37,838 nucleotides of DNA from an uncultured Flavobacteriales bacterium (GCA_913057205.1 CAJXNO010000024.1:1-37838), one strand, 5' to 3'. Positions 9,570-20,388 are shown, numbered from the stretch's first letter. Numbers and translations: made by a program. The notes: generated from the sequence alone by a model not told the origin.

Positions 9570-10088
9570 ATGGCAAGCGAAAACATTAAAAGAGTAAAGT
9601 CAAGTGAGATCGAATTGAAAGATCGTCTCGTGGAAGTTAGACGTGTAACCAAGGTGACCAAAGGTGGACGTGCGTTCGGTTTCTCTGCGGTGGTTGTAGT
9701 TGGTAACGAGAACGGTGTTGTAGGACACGGACTTGGTAAAGCCAAAGAAGCAACCAGTGCCATCGAGAAAGCGATCGACGATGCTAAGAAGAATTTAATC
9801 AAAGTGCCTATCCAACACGGAACTGTTCCGCACGAGCAGGAAGGTCGTTACGGAGGAGCACACATCTTCTTGAAGCCTGCATCTAACGGTACCGGAGTTA
9901 TCGCCGGTGGTGCAATGCGCGCAGTATTGGAAAGCGTGGGTATCAAGGACGTATTGGCAAAGTCAAAAGGTTCTTCTAACCCAGCGAACGTGGTAAAAGC
10001 AACGATTGAAGCACTGACACAACTTCGTGACGCAAACACGATCGCTCGTCAGCGCGGTGTGAGTTTGGATATAGTTTACAACGGATAA
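9570..10088 (+). CDS. rpsE: 30S ribosomal protein S5
   Basis: S5 helps keep decoding accurate and lines the mRNA entry tunnel. The 172-residue product has the double-stranded RNA-binding-like N-terminal domain with [20 protein letters not shown] around residues 32-51, then GHGLGKAKE, and the C-terminal domain with [19 protein letters not shown]. Length is normal. rpmD begins 4 nt downstream. Confidence 0.98.
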   Translation: MASENIKRVKSSEIELKDRLVEVRRVTKVTKGGRAFGFSAVVVVGNENGVVGHGLGKAKEATSAIEKAIDDAKKNLIKVPIQHGTVPHEQEGRYGGAHIFLKPASNGTGVIAGGAMRAVLESVGIKDVLAKSKGSSNPANVVKATIEALTQLRDANTIARQRGVSLDIVYNG

Positions 10089-10092
10089 GACA

Positions 10093-10275
10093 ATGGGAAA
10101 GCTCAAAATAACACTCGTACGGTCGACCATTAAGCGACCAAAAGATCAGAAGGCCACCATCACGGCTTTGGGTCTAAAGAAGATGCATCACTCTGTAGAA
10201 GTGGAAGCAACGCCACAGATCATGGGGATGGTGAACAAGGTGAATCACCTTCTAAATGTTGAAGAAGTTAAATAA
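10093..10275 (+). CDS. rpmD: 50S ribosomal protein L30
   Basis: L30 is a small surface protein of the 50S subunit, absent from some bacterial lineages but present here. The 60-residue product has the full family pattern: [19 protein letters not shown], then [18 protein letters not shown] and [15 protein letters not shown]. It lies 4 nt after rpsE and 8 nt before rplO. Confidence 0.97.
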   Translation: MGKLKITLVRSTIKRPKDQKATITALGLKKMHHSVEVEATPQIMGMVNKVNHLLNVEEVK

Positions 10276-10283
10276 CTGCAGAA

Positions 10284-10736
10284 ATGGACTTAAGTAATTT
10301 AAAACCAGCAAAAGGTTCTGTAAAAAAGAACAATAAGCGTTTAGGTCGTGGAGAAGGTTCCGGATCTGGAGGTACAGCTTCTCGTGGACATAAAGGTGCT
10401 AAGTCGCGAAGCGGTTATTCTAAGAAATTAGGCTTCGAAGGTGGTCAGATGCCTTTGCAGCGTCGTGTTCCTAAGTTTGGATTCAAGAATCCTAAGCGTA
10501 AGGAGTTCCACGGTATTAACTTGGATACCCTTCAGAAGCTTGCTGAGGAGCACAAGGTTGCAGAAATCAACGCAGAATTCTTGCGTGAGCGCTCCATCGT
10601 TGGCAAGTCTGATTTGATCAAAGTATTAGGTCGAGGAGAGTTGACATCAAAGTTGACGGTAGAAGCACATGCTTTCTCTAAGACAGCGAAAGAAGCTATT
10701 GAAGCAAAAGGTGGATCTGTAAAGATCATTGAATAA
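10284..10736 (+). CDS. rplO: 50S ribosomal protein L15
   Basis: L15 is a 23S rRNA-binding protein of the 50S core. The 150-residue product starts MDLSNLKPAKGSVKKNNKRL and has the Gly-rich, basic extension GRGEGSGSGGTASRGHKGAK, then FEGGQMPLQRRVPKFGFKN and a C-terminal globular domain. It lies 2 nt before secY, so ribosome synthesis and the secretion channel share a message here as in the E. coli spc operon. Confidence 0.98.
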   Translation: MDLSNLKPAKGSVKKNNKRLGRGEGSGSGGTASRGHKGAKSRSGYSKKLGFEGGQMPLQRRVPKFGFKNPKRKEFHGINLDTLQKLAEEHKVAEINAEFLRERSIVGKSDLIKVLGRGELTSKLTVEAHAFSKTAKEAIEAKGGSVKIIE

Positions 10737-10738
10737 GG

Positions 10739-12070
10739 ATGAAAAGATTAATAGAAACACTTCAGAATATTTGGAAGATCGAAGATCTAAGGATTCGTAT
10801 CTTGAATACTTTGGGCTTCCTTCTGATCTACCGTTTGGGTGCGTTCATCGTACTTCCAGGCGTTGATCCAGAGATTCTGGGTGAGGTAAACGGTCAGGCT
10901 ACAGGTATAGCCGCTCTTCTGAACATCTTCGCAGGTGGCGCGTTCTCGCGTGCTTCCGTGTTTGCGCTGGGAATCATGCCATACATCTCCGCATCGATTG
11001 TGATGCAGTTGATGGGTATTGCGGTTCCTGCCATTCAGAAAATGCAACGTGAAGGGGAAAGTGGACGACGTCGCATCAACCAATGGACGCGTATTTTGAC
11101 CATTGCCATCACGGCGATCCAAGCACCGAGCTACATCTCTACTCAGATCCCTGCGCAAGCAGTGGTGGGTGGAACCAGTACCTTCTGGTGGATCAGCACA
11201 GTAGTTCTATTGATTACAGGTACCATCTTCGTGATGTGGCTGGGTGAGAAAATCACCGACAAGGGTATCGGAAACGGTATCTCCATGATCATTATGATCG
11301 GTATCATCGCTCAGCTTCCTGGCTCTTTCTTCTTTGAAATTGAGCAGCGCACAAACGCAGGTGGCTTTGTTATGCTGTTGATCGAGTTGGTGTTCTTGTT
11401 GCTCGTAACCATCGCTACCGTTGCGCTGGTGCAGGGAACCAGGAGGATACCGGTCAACTTTGCTAAGAAAGTAGTTGGAAACAAGCAGTACGGTGGTGTA
11501 CGTCAATACATCCCGTTGAAAGTGAATGCAGCGGGCGTAATGCCAATCATCTTTGCTCAAGCATTGATGTTCTTGCCAGTGACTTTGGTAGGATTCACCA
11601 GCTCTGATGCAGCTACAGGTTTCGCATCTGCATTCGCAGACATCACCGGTTTCTGGTACAACTTTGTTTTCTTCATTCTGATCATTGCGTTCACTTATTT
11701 CTATACTGCGATTACGGTCAATCCGAATCAAATGGCGGAAGACCTGAAGCGCAATGGAGGATTCATCCCAGGGGTGAAGCCGGGTAAGAAAACAGCAGAA
11801 TTTCTAGACAGTGTGCTTTCACGCATCACCTTGCCAGGATCAATTTTCTTGGGCATCGTGGCGATCTTACCAGCCTTCGCGATGATTGCTGGTGTATCCA
11901 CAGGTTTCGCTTACTTCTTTGGTGGCACTTCGCTGCTCATCATGGTAGGTGTGATCTTAGATACCTTGCAACAGATCGAAAGCCACTTGTTGATGAGACA
12001 TTATGATGGACTGATGAAGTCCGGAAAGATAAAAGGTCGTTCGTCTTCCGCGTTTGGAATGGCAGGATAA
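10739..12070 (+). CDS. secY: Protein translocase subunit SecY
   Basis: SecY is the membrane channel through which unfolded proteins leave the cytoplasm, working with SecE, SecG and SecA. The 443-residue product has ten hydrophobic segments, the plug-region pattern and the family stretches YRLGAFIVLPGVDP near residue 30, GIMPYISASIVMQL near 80 and FIPGVKPGKKTAEFLD near 340. It starts 2 nt after rplO. Every secreted protein in this window, including the T9SS cargoes, would pass through this channel. Confidence 0.98.
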   Translation: MKRLIETLQNIWKIEDLRIRILNTLGFLLIYRLGAFIVLPGVDPEILGEVNGQATGIAALLNIFAGGAFSRASVFALGIMPYISASIVMQLMGIAVPAIQKMQREGESGRRRINQWTRILTIAITAIQAPSYISTQIPAQAVVGGTSTFWWISTVVLLITGTIFVMWLGEKITDKGIGNGISMIIMIGIIAQLPGSFFFEIEQRTNAGGFVMLLIELVFLLLVTIATVALVQGTRRIPVNFAKKVVGNKQYGGVRQYIPLKVNAAGVMPIIFAQALMFLPVTLVGFTSSDAATGFASAFADITGFWYNFVFFILIIAFTYFYTAITVNPNQMAEDLKRNGGFIPGVKPGKKTAEFLDSVLSRITLPGSIFLGIVAILPAFAMIAGVSTGFAYFFGGTSLLIMVGVILDTLQQIESHLLMRHYDGLMKSGKIKGRSSSAFGMAG

Positions 12071-12073
12071 CCG

Positions 12074-12862
12074 ATGTGGCGTATGCTGAAAGCGAAGAGT
12101 GAAGAGGAAATAGCGCTAGTAAGAGAGAGTTCTTTACTTGTTGGAAAGACTTTAGCAGAAGTTGCTGCCGAAGTGAGACCAGGGGTTACTCCGCTGGACT
12201 TGGATAAGATCGCGTATGAGTTTATCCATGATCATGGAGCTGTACCAGGGTTCTTGAATTATCAAGGATTTCCGAACAGCTTGTGCATCTCACGCAATGA
12301 AGCAGTTGTTCACGGAATACCGACGAAGAAACCACTTGAAGAAGGGGATATTCTATCGGTAGACTGCGGTGTCTTGATGAATGGTTTCTACGGAGATTCT
12401 GCCTATACCTTTAAAGTGGGCGAGGTGGATCCTGATGTAGATCGTTTGTTGGAGACAACGAAACGATGCCTGCAGTTGGGCATTGAGCAAGCTGTAGCAG
12501 GGAACCGGGTCGGTGATATCGGTTATGCGGTGCAACAAGAAGCGGAGAGTAATGGTTATGGTGTTGTACGCGAATTGGTAGGCCACGGTCTCGGTCGCGA
12601 ATTGCATGAAGCCCCAGAGGTGCCGAATTTCGGTCGCAGGGGTAAAGGACCAAAGCTCGTTGAAGGATTGGTGATCGCTATTGAGCCGATGATCAATTTG
12701 GGAACCCGCGAGATTTCGCAGTTGAGAGATGGTTGGACCATCGTAACAGCGGATCGAAAGCCCTCAGCTCACTATGAACACACCGTAGTGGTTCGTAAGG
12801 GGCAGGTGGAAGTCCTTTCAACGTTTGATTTTATTGAAGAGAAACTAAAGATAGAAGCATAG
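12074..12862 (+). CDS. map: Methionine aminopeptidase, type I
   Basis: This enzyme removes the initiator methionine from new proteins using a two-metal site. The 262-residue product shows the metal ligands in order: Asp in SVDCGVLMNGFYGDSAYTF (two aspartates), His in ELVGHGLGRELHEAP, Glu in IAIEPMI and Glu in HYEHTVVV. The length is that of short, type Ia enzymes without a zinc-finger extension. ATG 12074 follows secY by 3 nt; ATG 12083 (MLKAKSEEE) fits the family equally well. It sits between secY and infA, where E. coli lacks it but many other bacteria have it. Confidence 0.97.
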   Translation: MWRMLKAKSEEEIALVRESSLLVGKTLAEVAAEVRPGVTPLDLDKIAYEFIHDHGAVPGFLNYQGFPNSLCISRNEAVVHGIPTKKPLEEGDILSVDCGVLMNGFYGDSAYTFKVGEVDPDVDRLLETTKRCLQLGIEQAVAGNRVGDIGYAVQQEAESNGYGVVRELVGHGLGRELHEAPEVPNFGRRGKGPKLVEGLVIAIEPMINLGTREISQLRDGWTIVTADRKPSAHYEHTVVVRKGQVEVLSTFDFIEEKLKIEA

Positions 12863-12869
12863 ATAGTTT

Positions 12870-13088
12870 ATGGCGAAACAAGCGTCCATAGAGCAAGACG
12901 GAACGATTACAGAAGCATTGTCAAACGCAATGTTTCGGGTAGAACTAGAGAATGGGCATGTCATCACTGCACACATTTCGGGCAAGATGCGCATGCACTA
13001 CATAAAGATATTGCCTGGCGATAAGGTGAAGGTGGAGATGTCTCCATACGACCTGTCAAAAGGACGAATTACGTACAGATACAAATAA
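12870..13088 (+). CDS. infA: Translation initiation factor IF-1
   Basis: IF-1 binds the 30S A-site during initiation. The 72-residue product is a single OB fold with the family pattern [40 protein letters not shown] and [15 protein letters not shown]. Length is exactly that of the family. It lies 7 nt after map and 8 nt before rpmJ. Confidence 0.98.
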   Translation: MAKQASIEQDGTITEALSNAMFRVELENGHVITAHISGKMRMHYIKILPGDKVKVEMSPYDLSKGRITYRYK

Positions 13089-13096
13089 GCTGGATC

Positions 13097-13213
13097 ATGA
13101 AAATTAGAGCATCCGTAAAGAAAAGATCTGCTGATGACAAGATCGTAAAGCGCAAGGGTCGCGTCTACGTCATCAACAAGAAGAATCCAAAACACAAACA
13201 ACGACAGGGTTAA
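13097..13213 (+). CDS. rpmJ: 50S ribosomal protein L36, zinc-free form
   Basis: The 38-residue product reads [20 protein letters not shown] and ends [10 protein letters not shown], clearly L36, the smallest ribosomal protein. The usual zinc ligands (CxxC, then C and H) are gone: it contains no cysteine at all, with Arg-Ser-Ala-Asp-Asp where the first pair would be. It is therefore a zinc-independent (C-minus) L36. The ATG lies 8 nt after infA and the stop 11 nt before rpsM. Confidence 0.95.
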   Translation: MKIRASVKKRSADDKIVKRKGRVYVINKKNPKHKQRQG

Positions 13214-13224
13214 ACGATTAGAAT

Positions 13225-13602
13225 ATGGCTCGTATAGCAGGTATTGACCTACCAAGAAATAAAAGAGGCGTAATCGGACTGACATACATTTATGGTATCG
13301 GTCTGTCAACCGCTCAAGAGATCCTTACGAAGAGCAACATCGATCATAACAAGAAGGTAGCTGATTGGAATGATGATGAATTGGCGCTCGTAAGACAACA
13401 CATCAATGAGAACTTGACTGTAGAAGGAGCATTGCGTTCTGAAACGCAGCTGAACATCAAGCGTCTCATGGATATCGGATGCTACCGTGGTGTTCGCCAT
13501 CGTGCAGGACTTCCATTGCGTGGTCAGCGTACCAAGAACAACAGCCGTACCCGAAAAGGAAAGAGAAAGACCGTTGCAAACAAGAAGAAGGCAACGAAAT
13601 AA
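13225..13602 (+). CDS. rpsM: 30S ribosomal protein S13
   Basis: S13 lies at the top of the 30S head and contacts the P-site tRNA and the 50S subunit. The 125-residue product starts [20 protein letters not shown], has the helix-hairpin-helix [14 protein letters not shown], and ends with the signature [20 protein letters not shown] and a basic tail. Length is normal. It opens the alpha block. Confidence 0.98.
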   Translation: MARIAGIDLPRNKRGVIGLTYIYGIGLSTAQEILTKSNIDHNKKVADWNDDELALVRQHINENLTVEGALRSETQLNIKRLMDIGCYRGVRHRAGLPLRGQRTKNNSRTRKGKRKTVANKKKATK

Positions 13603-13626
13603 TTAACTAATTAGAATACGTTTTCC

Positions 13627-14010
13627 ATGGCGAAGACTCAAACAAAGAAGAGAAAGGTTAAAGTAGATGCGGTAGGTGAAGCACACATTCAGGCTTCATT
13701 CAACAACATCATTATCTCTTTAACGAATTCCAATGGTGATGTGATCTCGTGGTCATCTGCAGGTAAGATGGGCTTTAGAGGTTCAAAGAAGAACACACCA
13801 TACGCTGCACAAGTTGCTGCACAAGACTGTGCCAAGGTTGCGCATGAAGCCGGACTCCGCAAGGTGAAGGTTTATGTGAAGGGACCAGGCTCCGGTCGCG
13901 AGAGTGCGATCCGTAGCATCTCAAACAGCGGCATCGAGGTGTCTGAGATCATCGACGTAACCCCACTACCGCACAACGGTTGCCGTCCATCGAAACGTAG
14001 GAGAGTTTAA
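13627..14010 (+). CDS. rpsK: 30S ribosomal protein S11
   Basis: S11 is part of the 30S platform near the mRNA exit. The 127-residue product has the pattern [20 protein letters not shown], the segment [20 protein letters not shown] and the C-terminal signature [18 protein letters not shown]. The 24-nt gap after rpsM is unremarkable. rpsD follows after 11 nt. Confidence 0.98.
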   Translation: MAKTQTKKRKVKVDAVGEAHIQASFNNIIISLTNSNGDVISWSSAGKMGFRGSKKNTPYAAQVAAQDCAKVAHEAGLRKVKVYVKGPGSGRESAIRSISNSGIEVSEIIDVTPLPHNGCRPSKRRRV

Positions 14011-14021
14011 TATTAGAAGAA

Positions 14022-14630
14022 ATGGCAAGATACACAGGACCAAAGTCAAAGATCGCTAGAAAGTTCCGGGACCCAATTTTCGGACCAGACAAGGCGTTGG
14101 AGCGTAAGAACTACGGTCCAGGAATGCACGGACCGAACAAGCGACGCATGAAGCAGTCAGAATATGCTGTGCAGTTGCAAGAGAAGCAAAAAGCTAAGTA
14201 TACCTATGGTATTCTTGAGCGTCAGTTCTCTAACTTGTTCGCTGAAGCATCACGAAGAAAAGGCATCACCGGTGAGAACTTGTTGATGTTGTGTGAGTCT
14301 CGTTTAGACAACACGGTTTTCCGCCTTGGTATCGCGCCTACACGTAGAGCAGCGCGCCAGTTGGTAGGCCACCGTCACATCACCGTTAACGGCGATGTTG
14401 TGAACATCCCTTCATATCAATTGAAGCCAGGTGATGTTGTTGCGGTTCGCGAAAAGTCAAAGTCACTTGAAGCGATCACCAACTCAGTAGCAGGTAGCTC
14501 AACAAAAGATTATGCTTGGTTGGAGTTTGATAAGAATGAATTGAGCGGTACGTTCATCGTTCCTCCAACCCGTGATCAGATTCCGGAGAACATCCGTGAG
14601 CAGCTGATCGTTGAATTGTACTCTAAATAA
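14022..14630 (+). CDS. rpsD: 30S ribosomal protein S4, zinc-free form
   Basis: S4 starts 30S assembly and, in E. coli, represses the alpha operon. The 202-residue product has the S4 N-terminal domain ([20 protein letters not shown]) without the zinc-binding cysteines of some S4 proteins, then the S4 RNA-binding domain with [20 protein letters not shown] and [17 protein letters not shown] 101-nt gap with a structured repeat separates it from rpoA, so S4 is a reasonable candidate to act there, though nothing in the sequence proves it. Confidence 0.97.
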   Translation: MARYTGPKSKIARKFRDPIFGPDKALERKNYGPGMHGPNKRRMKQSEYAVQLQEKQKAKYTYGILERQFSNLFAEASRRKGITGENLLMLCESRLDNTVFRLGIAPTRRAARQLVGHRHITVNGDVVNIPSYQLKPGDVVAVREKSKSLEAITNSVAGSSTKDYAWLEFDKNELSGTFIVPPTRDQIPENIREQLIVELYSK

Positions 14631-14643
14631 TTAGATAACCATC

Positions 14644-14712
14644 ATTGGATGTGAGCAGAAATGTTTGAGGGCCCTTCTTCAAGCTGTTCAAACGAAGACA
14701 CTTAGATCCAAT
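14644..14712 (+). promoter_or_regulatory. Nested inverted repeat in rpsD-rpoA leader, candidate cis-acting RNA
   Basis: This is the largest gap in the 14.8 kb ribosomal cluster. An outer pair ATTGGAT (14644-14650) and ATCCAAT (14706-14712), extended by GTG/CAC with a bulge, encloses an inner pair GTTTGA (14663-14668) and TCAAAC (14688-14693). The loop holds GGGCCC and a small CTTCAAG element. The structure ends 19 nt before the rpoA ATG. No T-run follows, so it is not an intrinsic terminator. It may be an RNA leader controlling rpoA-rplQ, a processing site, or a protein-binding site; I know of no named family that it matches. Confidence 0.5.
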
Positions 14713-14731
14713 CAAAACTGAAGAAACAAAC

Positions 14732-15724
14732 ATGGCAATTCTAGATTTTCAACGACCTGATAAGGTCATTATGATACAAGCGGATGACTTCAAAGGTCAA
14801 TTTGAATTCCGTCCGCTAGAACCTGGATACGGTATTACCATCGGTAATGCACTTCGCAGGATCCTTCTTTCATCATTGGAAGGTTACGCGATCACTTCCA
14901 TCAAAGTTGAAGGCGTTGAGCACGAGTTCAGCACCATCAAAGGTGTGATCGAAGATGTTACGGAGATGGTGTTGAACATGAAGGAAGTACGCTTCAAGCA
15001 ACAGATCAAAGAGGAAGACACGGAGACCGTTCGTGTGAAGGTGAGTGGACAGGATAAGTTCACTGCGGGTGACATCGGTAAGTGCACCTCTTCATTCCAA
15101 GTGCTTAATCCGGATCACGTGATTTGCCACATGGATGAGAATGTGACCCTTGAAATGGAAGTTACGGTTGGAAAAGGACGCGGTTACGTTCCTTCTGAAG
15201 AGAACAAGACTTCTAATCCGGCAGTTGGTACCATCTTCTTAGATTCCATCTTCACCCCGATCCGTAACGTGCGGTACACCATCGAGAACTATCGTGTAGA
15301 GCAGAAGACCGACTATGAAAAGCTGATCTTCGATATCGACACCGATGGCTCTATTCACCCGAAAGAGGCGTTGAAAGAGGCTGCTAAGATTTTGATCCAC
15401 CACTTCATGTTGTTCAGCGATGAGCGCATCACTTTGGATCAAGTAGAGAAGAAGGCAGAAGAGGAGTTGGATGAGAATACACTTCACATGCGCCAGCTCT
15501 TGAAGACAAAGTTGGTTGACCTAGACCTTTCAGTTCGTGCATTGAACTGCTTGAAGGCGGCTGACGTAGAAACATTGGGGGACTTGGTTACCTATGAGAA
15601 GAATGACCTGTTGAAGTTCCGCAACTTCGGTAAGAAGTCGCTTACTGAATTGGAAGACCTCGTTCAGATGAAGGGACTCCAGTTCGGAATGAACGTGTCG
15701 AAATATTTGTTAGAAAAGGAATAA
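14732..15724 (+). CDS. rpoA: DNA-directed RNA polymerase alpha subunit
   Basis: The alpha subunit starts RNA polymerase assembly as a dimer and its C-terminal domain touches promoters and activators. The 330-residue product has the N-terminal domain (residues ~1-230, with [20 protein letters not shown]) and the C-terminal helix-hairpin-helix domain (about 255-330, with [20 protein letters not shown] and the [13 protein letters not shown] motif), joined by an acidic linker. Length is normal. rplQ follows after 21 nt, as in the usual alpha operon. Confidence 0.98.
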   Translation: MAILDFQRPDKVIMIQADDFKGQFEFRPLEPGYGITIGNALRRILLSSLEGYAITSIKVEGVEHEFSTIKGVIEDVTEMVLNMKEVRFKQQIKEEDTETVRVKVSGQDKFTAGDIGKCTSSFQVLNPDHVICHMDENVTLEMEVTVGKGRGYVPSEENKTSNPAVGTIFLDSIFTPIRNVRYTIENYRVEQKTDYEKLIFDIDTDGSIHPKEALKEAAKILIHHFMLFSDERITLDQVEKKAEEELDENTLHMRQLLKTKLVDLDLSVRALNCLKAADVETLGDLVTYEKNDLLKFRNFGKKSLTELEDLVQMKGLQFGMNVSKYLLEKE

Positions 15725-15745
15725 GAACGCTTGATTTTTTAAGCA

Positions 15746-16444
15746 ATGAGAAATCGTAATAAGATCAATCAACTCGGACGTACAACTTCACATCGCAATG
15801 CGTTGATGATGAATTTGGCTAACGCGTTGATCACGCACAAACGCATTTCAACCACCCTTGCTAAGGCGAAAGCACTGCGAGGATATGTTGAGCCTTTGAT
15901 TACCAAGTCAAAGGAGGATACGACGCATTCACGTCGAATGGTTTTCCGTCACCTTCAAAGCAAGGATGCCGTTGCCGAGCTTTTCCGTAACGTGGCTCCT
16001 CAAGTAGGTGAGCGTCCAGGGGGCTACACCCGAATCATCAAGACAGGTTTCCGCGCAGGTGACTCTGCTGAAATGTGCATCATCGAGTTGGTTGACTTTA
16101 ACGAAGTCTACACCACAGAGAAGAAGGCGCAAGCAGGTAAGAAAACGCGTAGATCACGTCGAGGCGGTGGAGGAAGCTCTAAGGAGACCGAATCAACTAA
16201 GACAGCTTCTAAGTCAGAAGAGACCAGCGCAGCAGCAGCTGCTGCTGAAGTAGCTGAAGAGGTTGTAGAAAAGGCAGAAGAAGTGGTTGAGAAAGCAGAA
16301 GATGCAGTGGAAGAAGCTGTTGAGGCTGCTCCAGATGCCGTAGAAGATGTGGTTGAAGAAGTAACTGGCTCAACGAAGGACGAATCCAAAGAAGAGTCAT
16401 CAGAAGACGCGTCAGAATCTGAAGAAGAGGAGAAGAAAGACTAG
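15746..16444 (+). CDS. rplQ: 50S ribosomal protein L17 with long acidic C-terminal tail
   Basis: L17 is a 50S protein near the tunnel exit. Residues ~1-127 are the ordinary L17 domain ([50 protein letters not shown]). The product is 232 residues, almost twice the 127 of E. coli. The tail begins with a basic [12 protein letters not shown] segment, then runs as Ala/Glu/Val-rich repeats of the type VVEKAEE and AVEEAVEA, and ends in a Ser/Glu/Asp-rich stretch and lysines. Extended L17 tails occur in Bacteroidota, but this one is long. A terminator follows 32 nt after the stop, closing the ribosomal cluster. Confidence 0.96.
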   Translation: MRNRNKINQLGRTTSHRNALMMNLANALITHKRISTTLAKAKALRGYVEPLITKSKEDTTHSRRMVFRHLQSKDAVAELFRNVAPQVGERPGGYTRIIKTGFRAGDSAEMCIIELVDFNEVYTTEKKAQAGKKTRRSRRGGGGSSKETESTKTASKSEETSAAAAAAEVAEEVVEKAEEVVEKAEDAVEEAVEAAPDAVEDVVEEVTGSTKDESKEESSEDASESEEEEKKD

Positions 16445-16475
16445 AAGACGTGCTTCAATCATAGATAACAAAGAG

Positions 16476-16506
16476 AGAGGATAGCTTAGCTTATCCTCTT
16501 TTTTTT
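16476..16506 (+). terminator. Intrinsic terminator after rplQ
   Basis: AGAGGATA (16476-16483) and TATCCTCT (16492-16499) form a perfect 8-bp stem with an 8-nt loop, followed by a run of eight T on the + strand (16499-16506, the first being the last stem base). It is the only intrinsic terminator I see in or after the cluster running from fusA, and it separates that cluster from carA. Confidence 0.9.
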
Positions 16507-16531
16507 GACCAAAATTTGACAATATTGCTTC

Positions 16532-18941
<2,410 letters not shown>

Positions 18942-18950
18942 CAACATGTA

Positions 18951-18982
18951 TTTGTAAATAACCCCTTTCCATATTACTTTCG
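18951..18982 (+). promoter_or_regulatory. Bacteroidota-type promoter for gltA
   Basis: TTTG at 18951-18954 and TACTTTCG at 18975-18982 are separated by 20 nt. They match the primary sigma factor consensus of this phylum (TTTG near -33 and TAnnTTTG near -7), with one mismatch in the -7 box. Transcription would begin around 18988, giving a leader of about 50 nt before the gltA ATG. The position in the 100-nt eno-gltA gap supports the call. Confidence 0.65.
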
Positions 18983-19041
18983 TGAGCCCTCGAAAAAGGA
19001 GGACCTAGTTCTTATAGTATACACATCGAAAACAGAGAGAA

Positions 19042-20328
19042 ATGTCGGATTTTGCAGAATTACATTATGAGGGGCAAACCTACAAACTGCCCGTAGTTGT
19101 TGGAACAGAGAATGAGAAGGCCTTAGATATTTCTAAACTGCGTGGTGAATCTGGTTTGATTACCATAGACCCCGGTTTCAAGAATACAGGATCTACAAAA
19201 AGTGCGATCACGTTTCTCGATGGTGAAAAAGGAATTCTGCGCTACCGCGGGTACCCGATCGAACAACTGGCTGAAAAGTCATCGTTCTTGGAAGTGGCCT
19301 ATTTGATCATCTTCGGTGAATTGCCCACCAAAGCTGAGCTTGAGGAATGGACTTCTGACATTACCTACCACACGTTGATCCATGAAGATTTCAAGCGTAT
19401 TCTCGAGGGCTTCCCAAGCAATTCTCACCCGATGGGTGTGTTGTCTTCACTGGTTACTAGCTTAACCGCTTTCTATCCAGAATCGCTTGATCCGTCTCGC
19501 TCGGCAGACGAAGTACGCATGAGCATTGTTCGCCTGCTGGCAAAGATGCCAACCCTAGCGGCATGGTCATACAAGAATGAGATCGGACAACCTACCGTTT
19601 ATCCAGACAACAACTTGGATTACGGCGGTAACTTCTTGCGTATGATGTTCGCTACACCTGCAGAAGGTTTTGAGGTCGATCCCATAGTGAGCGATGCGTT
19701 GAATAAACTCCTGATCCTTCATGCAGAACACGAACAGAACTGTTCTACGTCTACGGTTCGCATCGTTGGCTCAAGTCATGCCAGTCTTTACGCTTCTGTT
19801 TCAGCTGGAATCAATGCCCTTTGGGGACCGCTTCACGGTGGTGCTAACCAAGCAGTGATCGAAATGCTCGAGAACATCAAGGCAGACGGTGGTGATACAG
19901 ATAAATACCTTGCTAAAGCAAAGGATAAAGATGATCCATTCCGTTTGATGGGCTTCGGACACCGAGTTTACAAGAACTTTGATCCACGAGCACGCATCAT
20001 TAAGAAAGCAGCAGATGAAGTATTGGCAAAACTAGGCGTTAATGATCCTGTATTGGACATTGCGAAGCGTCTTGAGGAAGCTGCGCTCCAAGATCCGTAC
20101 TTCGTAGAGCGTAAGCTGTATCCTAACGTCGATTTCTATTCTGGTATCATCTACCGAGCACTTGGTATTCCTACCAATATGTTTACCGTGATGTTCGCAA
20201 TGGGACGACTTCCAGGATGGATCGCTCAGTGGAGAGAGATGCGTAAGAACGGTGAGCCAATTGGTCGTCCAAGACAGGTCTATACCGGAGAAAATGAGCG
20301 CCACTACGTTGATGTAAATCAGCGATAG
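19042..20328 (+). CDS. gltA: Citrate synthase (hexameric, type II)
   Basis: Citrate synthase joins acetyl-CoA and oxaloacetate at the entry of the TCA cycle. The 428-residue product has the catalytic triad of the E. coli-type enzyme: His265 in GPLHGGAN, His307 in MGFGHRVYKNFDPRA and Asp364 in VDFYSGIIYRALG. The N-terminal beta-strand domain (LRGESGLITIDPGF) and the length mark the type II, NADH-sensitive group, though sensitivity cannot be judged here. It has its own promoter and is followed by a 32-nt palindrome. Confidence 0.97.
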   Translation: MSDFAELHYEGQTYKLPVVVGTENEKALDISKLRGESGLITIDPGFKNTGSTKSAITFLDGEKGILRYRGYPIEQLAEKSSFLEVAYLIIFGELPTKAELEEWTSDITYHTLIHEDFKRILEGFPSNSHPMGVLSSLVTSLTAFYPESLDPSRSADEVRMSIVRLLAKMPTLAAWSYKNEIGQPTVYPDNNLDYGGNFLRMMFATPAEGFEVDPIVSDALNKLLILHAEHEQNCSTSTVRIVGSSHASLYASVSAGINALWGPLHGGANQAVIEMLENIKADGGDTDKYLAKAKDKDDPFRLMGFGHRVYKNFDPRARIIKKAADEVLAKLGVNDPVLDIAKRLEEAALQDPYFVERKLYPNVDFYSGIIYRALGIPTNMFTVMFAMGRLPGWIAQWREMRKNGEPIGRPRQVYTGENERHYVDVNQR

Positions 20329-20356
20329 ACCTGATTATCAAATAACTATCGTAACT

Positions 20357-20388
20357 TTAGCCCTTGTTATGCGCATAACAGGGGCTAA
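20357..20388. repeat. 32-nt near-perfect palindrome after gltA
   Basis: Sixteen bases (20357-20372) are followed directly by their reverse complement (20373-20388) with a single G-U-compatible mismatch; the centre is ATGCGCAT. As RNA it would form a 14-bp stem with a GCGC loop. Only TTGTTT follows, so it is a poor intrinsic terminator by the T-run rule, though it could slow polymerase or protect the gltA 3' end. As DNA it could be an operator for the next gene, whose start lies 7-13 nt away. Confidence 0.6.

Noticed and set aside
16108-16389. Minus-strand open frame rich in Ser/Thr/Ala opposite the rplQ tail
   Set aside because: It is the complement of the repetitive GAA/GCA-type codons of the L17 tail; low complexity and no start context.
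16516-16521. TTGACA before carA, resembling an E. coli -35 box
   Set aside because: The main sigma factor of Bacteroidota does not use this consensus, and no matching -10 or TAnnTTTG box fits the spacing to the carA start.
20352-20359. TAACTTTA as a -7 promoter element for the T9SS pseudogene
   Set aside because: One base differs from the consensus and there is no TTTG at the -33 position; it also runs into the palindrome. Not strong enough to list as a promoter.
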